From Enoplosus armatus (taxonomy: Eukaryota; Chordata; Actinopteri; Centrarchiformes; Enoplosidae), in assembly GCF_043641665.1 (NCBI RefSeq), contig NC_092190.1:16403548-16467547 (forward strand): 64,000 bases of DNA, written 5' to 3'. Of this stretch, positions 1 through 14,186 are shown one piece after another. Below the pieces are notes generated by a model. It was not told where the DNA came from. It did no database searches and saw only the letters and a list, made by a program, of their open reading frames with translations. The translations under genes and the position numbers were made by a program. Numbering within the stretch: the stretch's first letter is position 1; each line of letters opens with the position of its first letter.

Positions 1-642
1 CACTGTACAGTAACATTACTATACTGTATATATAAGCATACTGCTGTGTGCATCTGATTCTATTTAACAACCCTTTTCACAGATACAAACATACAAAGTA
101 TTACAGATTGACACATGAACACGTTACATAATAGGGTATGTTTTTAAAATATGAAACCGCGTGCATGATCCTACAAAGAACCGCAAAGTAGCACAAAATA
201 ACTGCTGCACCCTCCTAGAGCTGAGGCAACAGAATTATAATTGTTCACGCACACACACAAACACGCAGTTATCTTGGATCTCAGACTTTTGTACAATGTC
301 ATATAAGCTTTCATCTTCACATTGGATATTCTTTGTGAATAGCATCCATGATGTACTTTCATGACTTACTGTCAGGCTCCCTGCACCAAGAGCATTTGAC
401 TGAGTGAACGACTGAGAAAGAGGCAATGACAGAAAAAGAGAAAACAGGGCGCAGGATGGGAAAGAGTAGCGACAGCAAGCTTTAGTACAGGAAGCTCGGG
501 GATCGCATGCATATTCATAAGACTCATTTCCATCTGAGCTGTGAGAGAAAGCGTGGCTTTGTAAAAAAAAAAAAAAAAACACATTCTTAAATATGCAAGC
601 TGTTCAGTGCCAGTGGAGTTGTGAAAAGGATGGATGTCTTAC

Positions 643-720
643 CTGATGGAGTATCCAAGGTGTCGAAGCAGGAGATATCAAGGAAGGCAGAAAGGGAGAA
701 CAGAAGAGGAGGAGAGAATT
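643..720 (-). promoter_or_regulatory. Candidate recursive splice site on the SH3RF3 strand
   Basis: Read on the minus strand, GATACTAATTCTC (possible branch point near 720) is followed by a long pyrimidine tract. No AG occurs until CCATCAG at 644-650, which is followed at once by GTAAGA. A 3' splice site joined directly to a strong 5' splice site is the hallmark of a recursive site in long introns. The 45 bases before CAG are not strongly pyrimidine-rich, so this is tentative. Confidence 0.3.
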
Positions 721-2589
721 AGTATCAGTATCTACTGACACAACGAATCCTTAATAAGTCCCAAAATTACAATTAATACATTATAAGTTACAACTACATA
801 ACTACACACATTGCAACACTTGGAAAACTCTTACAGGCAATTACGCAGACACATAATCTGCAATATCTTATCATGTTAAGCTATACTGCAGCTATTCCAT
901 CATTAAACAAATCCTGCAGCTGTTTAAATGATGCAACAAGCTACATAAAACATGACATGCCACCTGATGGTTATTATGGGGCTTACGTCTTTCTACATCA
1001 GCGACATGCATTTTTGATACATTGCTGTCATCTTATGTGCAGTTTTTCCCTAACAACAACAACAGAAACAAAATGTGCAATATTCATGTTGTCAATAAAC
1101 TGTATTGACGGGCTGTTGGTCTCTCGGTCCAACACTTTGGTCCTCAGTGAAATATCAATATCAATCGCCAATTATTTGATGAAATTCAGGTCCTGATAGG
1201 ATCGGTATCTGCTTTTACTGGAAGTTGTCAGAAATCGTCCAGACTGCTTCATTTGTTTGGGTTCAATCGCCATTTCTACTCTGTGCACATATAAAAGTTT
1301 AGCTGCCCACAAAATATACAAAATAATCTTTGGAACAATATTTTGACCATCTACATTAATTGAACAAACAAGAACGTATGATATGAACCCCTGCCTTTGA
1401 GAAGTTATTGAGGATAAACAAAGCTGAAACAAAAATCTGATTGTGTTCATATATGTTCCGAGTGCATTATTTGACTATATCTTGAACATGTTATTTTGCG
1501 AGGCTTTGCTCTGAAGTACTCAGGTATTGTGTTGTTTTGGGACTTTGAAATGTTCTGCTTTTCATGTTGACCTTGGTGCTGATATAAATCTTTAACTGGA
1601 TGTCCCTTTTGGAAGTCCCCCCACTTCTCTTTATCGCTGTTTACAGTTTTGTGGTCTTCTTGTGACAAGCACTGCCTCATGTAAGAAAAAGAGGAGAAAA
1701 AAGGGATGAAAATAAGCTGATTATGTCTGAGAGTCCATCAAAGTAAAACACAGACCTGTCCATCTCATTTCATTTAATTCATTTTTCAATCTCCCACCAC
1801 CTCTTGTCCCTGACATGTCACCTTGTCAACTCTGTTGCTGGCAAACTCTTTCTGACATTTGACCTTTCGACACAACGGAGTTCAAGCCTCTGGGTCAGAG
1901 GTGTAGCAAGAAGAGGTGGCTAACAAACCTTGTTAGTCTCCTCAGTCATTAGTGCCCAGGGCTCCCACTGCGCTGCCATAATGAAGCTGCTCTTTTCTGA
2001 AGCCTCTCTTGTGATTCAAGTAACTGCCATCATACTGGCGTATGTTTGAGAACTCACTCAATGATTCACAGCTAGAAAGTTTAAATACGTGTGTGAGTTT
2101 TTGAAGGCCAACACCACTACTGCAGGGATTAATGTTTGTAGAAGATTTCCAACTGCCTACATTCAGCCCTTGTGACAGAGTGATTGAGGAAAATTAACAA
2201 TGAGGAGAGAAAGAGGTGCGGGGGGCAGGTGAGGTTGCTACGGGTGACAGGTTGTCATGGATGTGCCCTTTCTATTGGACCCCTCCCCACTCTAGACCCC
2301 TTGAGTGACAGATGGCTGCTGGGGCGTGTCGGCAGTTGTTCAGAGTAAATGTGTTAATCACAGTCAGAGATATAAAGAGCTTAAAGGATATACCCATGGC
2401 CAAAAGAAACAGAAACCACAGCCAGCTGAGGCGTAGAATATGGACCTTAATACACTTGATATAGTCTCAAGGTTTTGAGAAACTAAAGTATGTAAGATTT
2501 CACATGTTCTGCGAAAGGGATTCCTTAGAAGGCATTTATGTCACTTGCAAGAGTTCGACAAAATAATTTCACCACTTGATTCATGTGTT

Positions 2590-2690
2590 TCTCGCCCCCA
2601 ATGCATGCTGGGATAGGCTCCAGCACCCTGCAACCCTGAACATGATCGTAGTTCACTCAATGGGCCGATGGATGTCTGTGCATAAATAAT
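2590..2690. repeat. Relic of a common fish interspersed repeat (GCATGCTGGGATAGGCTCCAG tail type)
   Basis: The run with TGCTGGGATAGGCTCCAGCA, then CCCTGCAACCCTGAACATGATCG and later GATGGATG is the familiar 3' tail seen on many fish retroelement-derived repeats. Only this tail is present, with no coding part. Confidence 0.6.
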
Positions 2691-3209
2691 GAATAATTTA
2701 GCAACTGAGCACTAATTATACATTTATCTAACTCTTCCTGTCAAGAGGCAAACCCTCCATTATTAATCAAAAACATGTGAGCACTGGGTAGCTCTTTTTC
2801 CAGTATTTTGAAAAAAACAAAACAAAATGACATGCATTAAGAACATTTGGCTGCGCTTTCTCTTTTAAAAGATGCTGTCAACTGTGCATTTAGAAACTAC
2901 TGTATTATCAGAGACTGTAAGTAAACACATTTACTAAAAGTCCAATTTAAATAGATTCATTAATCACAGGCACATCAATACTATTACAGTTCATCAAAGG
3001 AGTTTAGGAAACGTATTTTCTATTTTTTTTTATGCATCAGACTGAAGGGTATCGTAGGAGTTGTGTTGTGCAATCCTGCCTAAAAAATATGTTTATGTTC
3101 ATACATGATCAACATGGATAAAGAGTAAACGTTCACATAGAACAAATTTGCAAACTGTTAACTGGGCTGATATGGTTTAAATTCTTATCATCATATTAAA
3201 AGAGCTATT

Positions 3210-3600
3210 CATAACATGCTGACATCGTCCCTTGTCTTTTTTATTCCACGCATTCTTCTTTTTGGTGCCTACATTACCCACAATGCAACTCAACTGCCGA
3301 CAGTTTGGTCTGAGTTTCGAGTGTGCTATGCTAGTAGCAGCTAAAGTAGCCTGAAGCTGCTAGCTACACACACAGATGAGGAGCGGGCTACAGAGGTCTA
3401 GTAAGCTCACTCCTTTCTAACTCCACGTCCCCCAGATTTTTTTCATTCAGCCACAACGTTGACTCAAGTGACATCTTGAGGAAATGTATCAGGTTTTGCA
3501 CAGCTCCCTTTGGAGCCAGATAACGCTTTATACATGTTTTTATATATGCAGGGGAAGATTTCTCTTTAATGATGATATTTTTTATACCAATATATATCAC
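3210..3600. repeat. Probable decayed interspersed repeat
   Basis: Begins near a TTTTTTATTCCACGC stretch and includes ACATTACCCACAATGCAACT, GCTACAGAGGTCTAGTAAG and GTTGACTCAAGTGACATC. The wording resembles a middle-repetitive element I recall from percomorph genomes. There is no intact ORF. Confidence 0.4.
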
Positions 3601-4029
3601 AATATGGCAAATCCAAGCAAAATCACATTGTTTTAATTAAATTAAAATAATTAAATTAATCAAACTGATGTTTGAATCAATGAACTGAATTCTACTGTTA
3701 TTTTTCCCAGGAATACGTAGCTAGGCCAGAGACACAGTGAGACATAAGTGATAGTGATATATTCAACCATTCAGATAAAGTGGAACTCTCTGGACATCTG
3801 ACAGAGATGGTTTAAAACGAATGTACACAGACAGACATAACAGATAAGCGTGGCCAGGATCCAGAATACTGAACTCTACAGTCTAATGGAAAAGTCTAAT
3901 CCACAGTGCTACATCCTCATGTAGAGAGCTACACCACACTAGTCTGATAGAGTGATAGATGTTAACCAAGACTCTTACACTATAGTGCCAACACACAGAG
4001 AGACTGTACATCTTGGTACCTCATCTTCT

Positions 4030-4030
<1 letters not shown>

Positions 4031-4088
<58 letters not shown>
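4031..4088. repeat. Microsatellite (CT)5(CA)23
   Basis: Perfect CT then CA dinucleotide run. Confidence 0.97.
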
Positions 4089-4226
4089 ACTCAAAAAGCT
4101 CAAAAGCATGTGCACACATACATGAGCACTGAAGTCAAAGGGAACACTGAGGTTCTTCCCCCGGGGCTCTCCACTGAGTACATGTTGAAAAGGAGATTCC
4201 TCCAACATGATGTCAGCCCTTCACAC

Positions 4227-4230
<4 letters not shown>

Positions 4231-4268
<38 letters not shown>
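4231..4268. repeat. Microsatellite (CA)19
   Basis: Perfect CA run about 140 bases after the previous one. Confidence 0.97.
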
Positions 4269-4269
<1 letters not shown>

Positions 4270-4604
4270 TTGTATTGACAACAAAGATGATTGGAGGGGG
4301 TGCTGTTGGCAATGACCAATCAGCTTACAGTAACCTGTGATGATGACGACTGTGTCTATCTCGTCTCCTCTCCTCTTCCCAACACCTCCTCCCTGTATGT
4401 CTGTATCTTTACATCCACCACCTCCTTCCAACTCCACCTGGCATGTTTCCTCTCTCTATCACATGTCACATCTATCCCTCTTCCTGTCTCCCTCTGCCTA
4501 TCTTTCTTCCTTCCTGCTCTGTCTCATCCTGTTGCTGCAGGGTGTGTTTTTCTCCTTTTGGTTTATCACTGTCTGTTTCTCAATTTTCAGTTTCACTGAT
4601 TGAT

Positions 4605-4618
4605 ACAGTGTTTCCCAC
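4605..4618. repeat. hAT-like terminal motif, single end
   Basis: ACAGTGTTTCCCAC resembles the CAGTGTTTCCC end common to fish hAT-type MITEs. A matching right end was not found. Confidence 0.25.
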
Positions 4619-4967
4619 TAATATGATGGACATGATGCATTTTATGTTACTCTAGAACAAATCGCTGCCACACTGGCTGGTCATGGAAAAGCCCTCAGGC
4701 TGCACTTTAGAGATCAAAGTGTAAACAGCTGCATGGAGTATGAATATTTTTCTTTTAGTTGTCTCTATCCTGGTTTTCACTGACGACGTTCAAAAGAACT
4801 ACCTGCTTCCTCTTATTGACAGATTAGATACCAAAACAGTTGCGTTGAAATAAATGATCAATTAGTGAAACCGAAGCTAAACTAAACTTTCTAATCTCCC
4901 TCATATGCCTGATTAGTTGTAGTGTGTTGAGGCTGCTTAGGTATTACATGGACTGAAAGGCGGTGCA

Positions 4968-4981
4968 GGGGGGGGGGGGGG
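4968..4981. repeat. Poly-G tract (14 G)
   Basis: Fourteen consecutive G on the plus strand, within otherwise ordinary sequence. Confidence 0.9.
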
Positions 4982-7900
4982 AGTAAATTTCCTCCAGCAG
5001 CACGGAGGTAGACATTTACTGAGATTTAACTGTAGACTTGGGAGTCTTACATCACCGGGAACACGGCAAAGTGAGAGAGAGACAGAGTGAGAGAGAAGGA
5101 GATGGAGAGTAATAATGAAGATACTCTTGACACTGAGTAACAATCTGGTTCATCTTTCCCGTGGTATCATTACTGTACACAACTTCTCTTCCTCTACTAT
5201 CACCTCGGTTTCTTCATGTGTCTTCCAGACGTCTTTAAACCTTAAACCTATAATTACCTTACTAACTTATTCAACTGTGTGAGTTAATTAGGCGTCACTG
5301 TGGTTAGGGAAAACCACATTGATGTAGTCAGTCATATCCACTCAGGGAGAGTTCATTTATGTAAATGTATGCAACAGCACAGCCTCACTCAGCGCCACAT
5401 CACACAATCACGTGCCTGTGATAAACCACTCCTGATTGACAAGCACATGGACAGCCTAAAGGTATGAGCAACATAGACTTGGATAATCCAACAGTGTACT
5501 GTTAGATGTTAAAAGAGGTAAATGAGACTGACAATCAAAATCGCACTTCATGCATCACTCATTCTTAAATCTAGAAATTAGAGGGAACGCTCAGCGACAC
5601 CCAAAATCTAACCACTGTTTTCATAAAGGTTGTACGGCACATCAAAATTCACATTGGCACCACCCAACATAATGTTCCTTAATGAGTAAAAATTCAACAA
5701 TGTTGTGTTTTTTACCATTCACATCAGTCTTTCCTTTCTGTGAATCTTTATTCAAATCTTGTACACTTGGTCCACTGCAAAATTTGACATTTGACAATTA
5801 CATTTCTGCCTTTCTAATTGTTTGGGTGTTCCACTAAATTCAACATATTTGATCTGCCAAAATCTACATTTTTATACACACCCATTAAGGTTATCATGAA
5901 TACTAAAGGCGTTTAGTACAGAAGAAAATAGATCTGGCTCACACTGTTTTATTTTGAAGACAATACAGCTAAGTAGACGTCTTCATGCCATTAGCTACTC
6001 TTCTTTTACCATTATGTCAGCTGGGGCTTCGGTTATAAGCTGCCAAGCTACGTTACCAAGCTAATGAAGCCTGAATTGTTCAGTTCATGTGAGCAAGAAG
6101 ACAATCTTCATCAAATGACGAGCCATCAACTGATTTTCTTCTACCTTCTATCACCGAAGACTACGTTTTCCTGTTTGATGTGTCTCTTCTTCCAATACAT
6201 TTCCAGCAGACTAGATGCTGCGAGACACACTGCTGCTTCCCAAGTCAATACTAGAAATTAAATTTTTAATGGAACTCTGGGATGTTATGAAAATGAATAT
6301 GAGGACGAGTTGCCAGGATTAACACTCTTTACTGAGTAAATGAGCCAAGTCTGATTCTGTCAAGTGTAGCGCACTGCACAGACAGATGTTCCCCAAAAAC
6401 GTCATTACTCAAATGATTCACATGCATTATTTACAGTGTATACTGTGATACACTTTCATACAAAGGAAGGTATCAAAAAAATAGTTTTTTTCTGTCAGAA
6501 GCCCAAACTTAAAGTAGTCAAACGGAGATTTAACTAATAAAACTAATAATGGCTGCATTTGATTGCTGTGCCTATTTCACAGAAGAATGACATTGCTAAT
6601 GTTATTACTAACACCTGTGCTTTTCCTTCTTTGACAAGTTAAAATGCCTGCTGTGAAAAAGCGCGGTCCTGTTATTGTGCATGCGTTGTGCATGGAATAG
6701 AGCCATTATTCATGTGTTGTTCCTGCGAGTCAAAATGTCTGCTGTAAGAAAGGTGTATCTCAACCCCACCCCCCCGCACTGTATGTGTGGTTAATTGATG
6801 GCATGTACAGTATAGGTTTCCAACAGTCATTAATTTAACACTCCATTACAGCTCGTTAGAACTACAGGGAAAAACTCTCAGCTGAGGGGATCTGGCAATT
6901 AATGCAGCCAATGGGAACGCTTTATCTGGAGGAGTTTATTCTAGGGAGACTGAAGTCTCAAGTGTTTTGCAAAGCACAGCTTCATATACAGAGATACTCT
7001 GATATTTCTCTTTGGCAAAAACATTTCTGGACATCACTGCTAGCTTAGATACATAGGCACATTGGTGTCTCTCATTTACAATGGTCTACGGATTTACTGT
7101 CATGTTATACCTAATCTCTTCTGTAATGTGAACATCCTGTTGAAGTGAAGTCCTTACCCTGTACATCTTTCATCAATGAATGCAGGAGATGCTTTCTCGC
7201 CTCGGAACTGAAACTATGCTTACTTGCATTACATTGCACATTGTTGTAGAGATAAAGTTTAATGACATTGGATCATTGGCTGCTTAAAATGTATCTTAGA
7301 TGTACTACAGAGACGCACTGATCTGCATGAACAGATGGATTGATAGATGGTGAACTAAGCTTTCTTTCATTTTAAATCACCACATCAAAATACAAAGGCT
7401 TCAATTGAATCAAAAAAGCTGAATTCTGAAAAGATGAGCTCCAAAAAGAAAAATCACAACACTTGAGTAGAAAAGACAAAGAACAGAAACAAACAAACAG
7501 AACTTGTGTTAGATCCAGGCAAAGTGTGTTGAAAGAACATGCATCACTCTACCTTGTGCTCATTTCTGGAATACTTTATCGAGGTTAACCCTGGGCAGAG
7601 CTATACCTGAGTAAAAGTGTACTACCAAATCTTTCATTTTTGGCTTTGATCACAGTAGTTTTTTATGCAATACAGAAAAGAACTCATTTACGGTTTCTCT
7701 ATTATGCTCAAATGATACATTCAAAATTCTCACAGTCCCAAAAATGAAAAATTCTTCTTTTAAGAACCAGACTAGTTCTTTGTCATCTTCATTCATGTTC
7801 AAAATGAGAGTGTACTGTCATTGTGATTACAATAGACTACTAACACCAAAAAACTTCAAGAAGACCTTCAAAGAATCCTGAATCTTGTCCTAGAGATGCT

Positions 7901-10900
7901 CTAATAACAATCTTATTTTATGATAGATGATTATGAAACCTGGTTTGATTGACCAGACAGAAATTCACTGACAAAAATGATACTAAAATGTGTACTCTTT
8001 TACTTCTATCTTTTTGTGGGAGTTTCATACCTTGAGAATAAGGTAATTATTTGGAAATTGAAGACATTTCGGCAGTTTCACTGTTAAGACATGGTTTTAA
8101 GGTTAAGGTTAGATTTTGGCTTGAGTTAAGGCTAGCTTCTGGGTTTTTCAAAAATCGTCTGTTAATTATCTTTTAGAGAAAATGATGGTTACATAACCTT
8201 AACTAAAACCCTTAGCACCACATTTGTGTCACAATTTACAAAATGAACGTCCACAAATCCGCTTAGAAATCATAGAAAAAGATGCTCCTGTAAACTCTCG
8301 CCATTTTTATTAAAGTTATCCAGTTATAGTTGTCTCAGTTTTGTCTGAGGTGGGGGGGGCCCACAGGGTCAGACTTTAAAAACCTCTGATGTAAGCAGGA
8401 AAAATTCCACCAACTCTGAGCAAGTCTCCAAATTACACAGCTGCAGCCCCAGCAACGATTTATGTTTGTTTATTGTTTGTTTTCCTGGCTTGATTTCCGT
8501 CAAAGTAGCATGTGAGTGTGACACTGCTTTGCAGCTGACTTGTAAGTCCTGGGTGTTAGGCCCTTCCAACGACAATGAATGCAGCATGAGTTATGGCTAA
8601 AAATAAAAACCATCAAACGAGCAAACTGGGATCACCACCAACACTGAATCTGGCCCCATATTACAGGGACAGCATCTTTCCAATTATGCTGCAGAGGTAA
8701 AAAGCAGCTAGCATTGTGAATGTAAAACTATTGTATATGAGCAAACCATATGAGCTCAGCACCAAACAACATAAATACGGGAAATCTGGTCTACTCCTGT
8801 GACGGTGTCAGTGAGTGAGCGAGTGAGTGAGTGTGAGTGTGTGTGTCAGCATTGATGATACAGTGGAAATGATCGAAACCATTTCAAATCCTCTCTCTTG
8901 TGGAAAAGTAAACAGTATTTTTCCAGTCTTTAAGCAAATCTCCATTTCAAAGTGCACAAAATGCATAATTTTGTGCCCCCTTGCACCTTGTTACTTTGAA
9001 ATGCTAATGGTGGCTGTGGTTCATGCTTGCTGGATGTGTGTGTGTGAGAGAGTGAGAGAGAGCGTGTGTGGTAGAGTGTGACTGGTTTGTATAGCCTTGC
9101 TGTTGACTGAATGACATCTTCGGCTCTCATTTGTCTCATTTGCTCTCATTTATCACATGCACACACACACACACACACAGACACAGCACACACACACACA
9201 CACACACCCACAGAGTCATGCAATGGTCCATATCTATCTTGATGTACTAGGAAGGTGAGTGCTCTACCAGCCATTACTCCTCATATATCAAGTCATGACT
9301 CTGCCGCCTCCCTGGCTATTACACCTATACACACAAACACACACACACACACGCACACATACTGCTTTTATCTCTGCAGTTACTTAAGAAAAGGTCATGA
9401 CCTATGTAGGGTTCATTAATCATGCGGCACAAACTGCTCCGATTGGTGCGTTCACATTTAACAAGGGGCATAGACTGACCTTTAAAAAAAAAGCGAGGGC
9501 CAGTGATGGGGGGAACAGTTGTTAGGGCCTGCAATATAAAGTGGTGATAAGCATTATAACAGCATTTAGCTCATTCTTGGTGTGAAAGGAAGGAAAGACA
9601 AGTGAAATAACAACTATGTCCTCCAGAATGTAGCTTCAGGCAGTTTGACTTTGTCTCCTCCCAGTTAATCTCCAGGTTTGTCCTAAAGTAGATGGGCTGA
9701 GGGTTTTGAAACAATATCACTCACTTCGCAGATCTATTCTCTCACTGTGACCTCTATTCCTTGCTCACTGTGTAAAGGATGACTTCGCTTTATATTAACA
9801 TTTATACGTTTGGTTTTGAGTCTATTCAGGGCTGTGTGTGGGTGTGTATATGTGTGTGTTGGGGATCTCTGTTGGCAGCCAGATGAAGGCAGAGCTCTAC
9901 AGGAGATGACAGTGAATAGGAAAAGAAGGGATGAAGGGTAGATATAGCAGTTGGGAAAACATGGTGGTTTATCTACAGAATATGTGTCCTGGGGGAAGAA
10001 ATCGTAAAAATGCCTAAATGAAATTTGATCGCCAAGCCATCTCCAGGAAACGCAGAGCAAAAGCACTGGAGTAATGAGCCTATATGCAGACACAAAACAA
10101 TGACAATTGCCACATTATACATCTGGGAACTCATTTATAAACACTGCATATGCATAAAAAAGGGTGTCTGATAGATGGATACACCACTTCCTATACAGAA
10201 GTTGGGAGTGAAACCAATTTAAACAAATTTCAGGAGCATGTGTGCAGCTATGAACAATGGGATACATCAACAGTAAAGTAGTGAAATAAAGCCGGATGTT
10301 TTAATGAGCCTTCTGACACAGTTCTCATCAAATCAAATTACTCAGACATCTAAGGCTAATCAGTGTTTGTTTTTTGTTTCAGAAACTAGATATGAAATGA
10401 CAAGCAGCTAATGAAGTCTGATGTGCTCTTATGCACAAAAAAGGAACAGCGTCTTAACTTGATCTTTTTTTCTCTGTGTGTAAAACTCAGATCAGACCTT
10501 GAGATTATAGTAACCTGCAAAGACTGGACACCTCACACAAATGATTATTTCCACAAAAATGCACAGATTGTTTCAGTCTTGACAGTTAGAAAGACACACA
10601 TGTTGAATGACTGAGTAAACACAAATGACAATATGGGGAGATCAGGTTAGATTTGTGGTGCCAGGCAACCTCCAAACTCCTGTAATCCCGTTCTTGTACC
10701 TAAAGAGAAACAGCCATCCATCATAAATAGTTTTTCTGGTCATTTGTAGTGTCAAGTTCACAGAGAGGAGGGAAGAAATGGAGGAAAAATATCGAGTTTG
10801 ATGAGATGGTGCAAAGACAGGATAACAAGGACTGTGAACTGAGACAGTTGACAGCTGAGGGTGTGAACTTTGTAAAAGTGAGGTGAACTTCGGGTGAGCA

Positions 10901-11854
10901 GCAGTGCTGCTCTGAAACCTGATGAACTGGATTATGGAATCATTTTAGCTCCCGGCATAGTGCACTGTTTTACTAGTCGCCTGCTATTTTTTGACAGTTT
11001 TTAAATTATTTTTTTTTACTGCTATGAGATGTTGACAGTCCTATGCCACCAGTACAAACCAAACATGTTTCAAAAAATCTTTATGAGAACGATGGGCAGA
11101 TGCTGTAAAGGTGTTATATCTGACTGTCAGCACCAACATGCCAAGACTGGAACGCACTTGGTCCAATTTGATGGTCTCATTAGTCTTGATGCCCAAATCA
11201 TACTCTATACTATCTATAATCAGAAAATTGGATTGACCCCGCCTTTAGCAGATTCCTTTGTTGGTTTGCACATAATTGCTTCGGTGTAATCAATGCACAG
11301 TTTTATGAATTAGGCCCATGGAATCTGCATTAAAACACATTCTGATTTGAACATCAGGCCTGTAAACTGCAGTGGGCCAAACAAAGCTACAGTAGTTAGG
11401 CTCACTTTGGACCAGGATATGTTACTGAATCTCAGTCAAGTTCCAGTTAACAGTTTCATTACAAATGAAAACGGAACATTTCGCCGAAAGGTGACAAGTT
11501 TGCTGCTATGGAACATAGATCAACTACAAATATTTACAAAAATAATAAATCATTTCATCTTTGAAAAGATAAAAACCACCACTACACCATCACTAATATT
11601 CCTATAATAATAGGCCACTGGTACGTCAGTTAATTGAGGCTGTCCAAAGAAACACCTGACTTGTGTGTGTGTACGTGCTTGTATGTGTGTGTGCATGCTA
11701 GGTGTCTCATATGTATCTGAGACCCCAGAGAGCTGACTGGGAGACGTGGGGGGCAGGGGGGGTTGGGTAGCAGTGTGTAATGACTTTAGGGGCCAGGGTG
11801 TGGGCTGGATCAGGTGGCACATTAGGTGGGTGAACCACTAGTCTGCTGTGAGCA

Positions 11855-11900
<46 letters not shown>

Positions 11901-12580
11901 AATAACATAGGCAGTATTCGCAGATATACAGTATACAGTAATGTATACCAACTGACAGAGGCAGGAAGACACACATGCAAGTCATTCAAACACACCCACT
12001 GCCTGTTCAGATAATCTTGCATAACAAAAATGCGGTTTCCTCCCTGACCTTCTCCTGACTCGTCTTGACCTGGTAATAACCCCTAACCATTAGCAGACTG
12101 TGCGTGTGAGTGAGCGAGTGTGTGCACGTACACTCGTATCCTCAGCTGTTCAGCTCATTCAGTCCTCCCCAGTGTTCAGCTGCTTGACTGAACTGACTAT
12201 TCTACAGTGTTTTCACAGCTCTATCTGAGCCTCCGTCACTTCAGATCTCTACAGGGTATTTTCTCATCTGCTGCCATTGAATTTTATTCAACTGTTAATA
12301 TCCTGATCCCATTGAAGGACGCTTTTTATGAGAGAAAAGCACAAAGCATCATGAAACATAAAAGCTGTAGAGACCATTACTTTCGCCATCACCTACGGTA
12401 AATAACTGGCTGAAACTGAAGTTGTTATCCCTGTAGAACGGATAAGAAATAGCAGAAAATTTGTTTTTTTAATTGTTCTTACAGTTGTTCATTGTTCTTT
12501 TCTTTTGTTCTCAGTACTATCATCCCAACATTAGACTTCAACTTGTTTTATTTCCTAATCTTTCACTGTAGAGAAAACAT
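4982..12580. other. Intronic sequence without recognised genes
   Basis: Apart from short GT/CA runs (about 8,821-8,847; 9,161-9,208; 9,331-9,352; 11,852-11,898) and a GGTTAAGGTTAG-type repeat scrap near 8,090-8,160, I see no gene or clear element. The open frames are short and lack splice-site or codon support. Confidence 0.5.
11852..11898. repeat. Microsatellite (CA)n
   Basis: CA run with a single T interruption near its start. Confidence 0.95.
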
Positions 12581-12584
12581 CCTG

Positions 12585-12850
12585 ATTTACTAATTTACAA
12601 AATGAACATCAGGCTATATTGAAGAAGACTTGAAACTAGCGATTGAGACCATAAACTCATTAGGAAAATGTTTACGGAGGTAATAAATCAAGTGAGAAGT
12701 AGGGTAATTTTCTCATAGACTTCTATACAATCTGAATTCATTTTGCAACCAGTGGAGTCACCCCCTGCTGAACATTAGAAAGAAGGCATTTCTTTTGGCT
12801 TCACTTTTCAGACCCGAGGTTGGTGCTTGGTACAAATGGCTGTTGTAATC
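12585..12850. repeat. Dispersed percomorph repeat (GAGTCACCCCCTGCTG type)
   Basis: The sequence includes GAGACCATAAACTCATTAGG, TAATAAATCAAGTGAGAAGT, TTTTCTCATAGACTTCTATA, AACCAGTGGAGTCACCCCCT and GCTTCACTTTTCAGACCCG. I recognise this order from a widespread non-coding repeat of spiny-rayed fishes. It appears near full length. Confidence 0.75.
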
Positions 12851-13782
12851 AACCCTATTACTTTTGAAATGAGTTCTTAAACCAACATATTCTGTCTGTA
12901 TCTGATGTTTCTTTTTTTTTTAACATCTCCCTCGACATACAGGACGTCCCTCAGTGGCTGGAGACGGGAGAGAGAGCTATCAGTAACAAAGACAAATATT
13001 CATCAAATCCCACCAGATGATGCATAATTCATAACATAGGAATTTGAATTATATATATCAATCATCAAATATTTACAGTATTTGCGTTTTTCAAGAACAA
13101 GCTCTAGATGTAGTCCTTCTCTGGATTGGTTCAATGACAGAGGGGAAAAGGACAAGAAGTAACATAGGATTTTGATTTCACAAGGATACAGAACCAGATG
13201 ATTTTTTTTCTTCTTCTCCTCATGAGCTCATTTTTAAATTAATTAATTCTCTGTGTTATTGGACTTTTTGTTGAAATGAACTCGTGTCAGTTGGTTTGGT
13301 TGTGTGTACATAAAGCATTGTATTCTATGAAATGTTGCTTTTATTGTCTGACATATACACACTTTATGATATTTATAGCTTTAAACCACTGAACAGACTG
13401 ATGGCAAATTAAAATCTGGTAAAAAGAGGATGAGGGAGCTACCCACTAGGGTTAAACCATTGTAAGCTGTTATATACACGCAGAAGCACATTTGCGCACA
13501 GTTGTCATCCAAGCCCACCTCATGTCAGACAAACAGATCTGCTTGATCTCTTTGGATTTCTAGCCAAGAAACATGGGTGGGCGAAACAATGGGAACATAC
13601 AGTATTACAATATATTTCAATCCGAGCCAACAGACCTAAAATAAACACAACCTTTGTGAAGAATTACAATATTCTATGAGATGTTCATGTTTTTTTGTCC
13701 ATCCCTGTTGAAATTGCCCCAATGAATAGTGGATTTATTCCTCCCAAAATAGATGGATTTGGTGAAGATAAGAAGCAGATTA

Positions 13783-13786
<4 letters not shown>

Positions 13787-13824
<38 letters not shown>
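13787..13824. repeat. Microsatellite (GT)19
   Basis: Perfect GT run, followed about 90 bases later by a CA run (about 13,915-13,934), so the two are inverted relative to each other. Confidence 0.95.
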
Positions 13825-13828
<4 letters not shown>

Positions 13829-14018
13829 GGTTATAATTCTTTTTAAAGGAGATTAAACCTTTATTTTGGCAAACATCTTACTCAGAAATGATCCTTCTTA
13901 CATACACACACATGCGCACACACACACACACACCAACACAGTCATGCACTGTAGGGAAGTGTGATTGGGAAGTGGGCCAAATGAGAGGGATGGAGAGAAG
14001 TCGCCTACTGGGTAGAAG

Positions 14019-14042
14019 AGAGGGAGAGAGAGAGAGAGAGAG
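14019..14042. repeat. (GA)n tract
   Basis: A GA run matched 120 bases downstream by a CT run (14,162-14,186). The two could pair as a hairpin. Confidence 0.9.
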
Positions 14043-14161
14043 ACATTGGACAGATAGAAAGATAGGGAGGAAGTAGGACAGATGTAACAGGCCACAGTGG
14101 GTCAGATAACGCCTCACTGATGGAGAGAGAGACAGACAGAAATCTGATCCTCCGATACCCT

Positions 14162-14186
14162 TTCTCTCTCTCTCTCTCTCTCTCCC
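14162..14186. repeat. (CT)n tract
   Basis: Reverse-complement partner of the GA run at 14,019-14,042. Confidence 0.9.
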
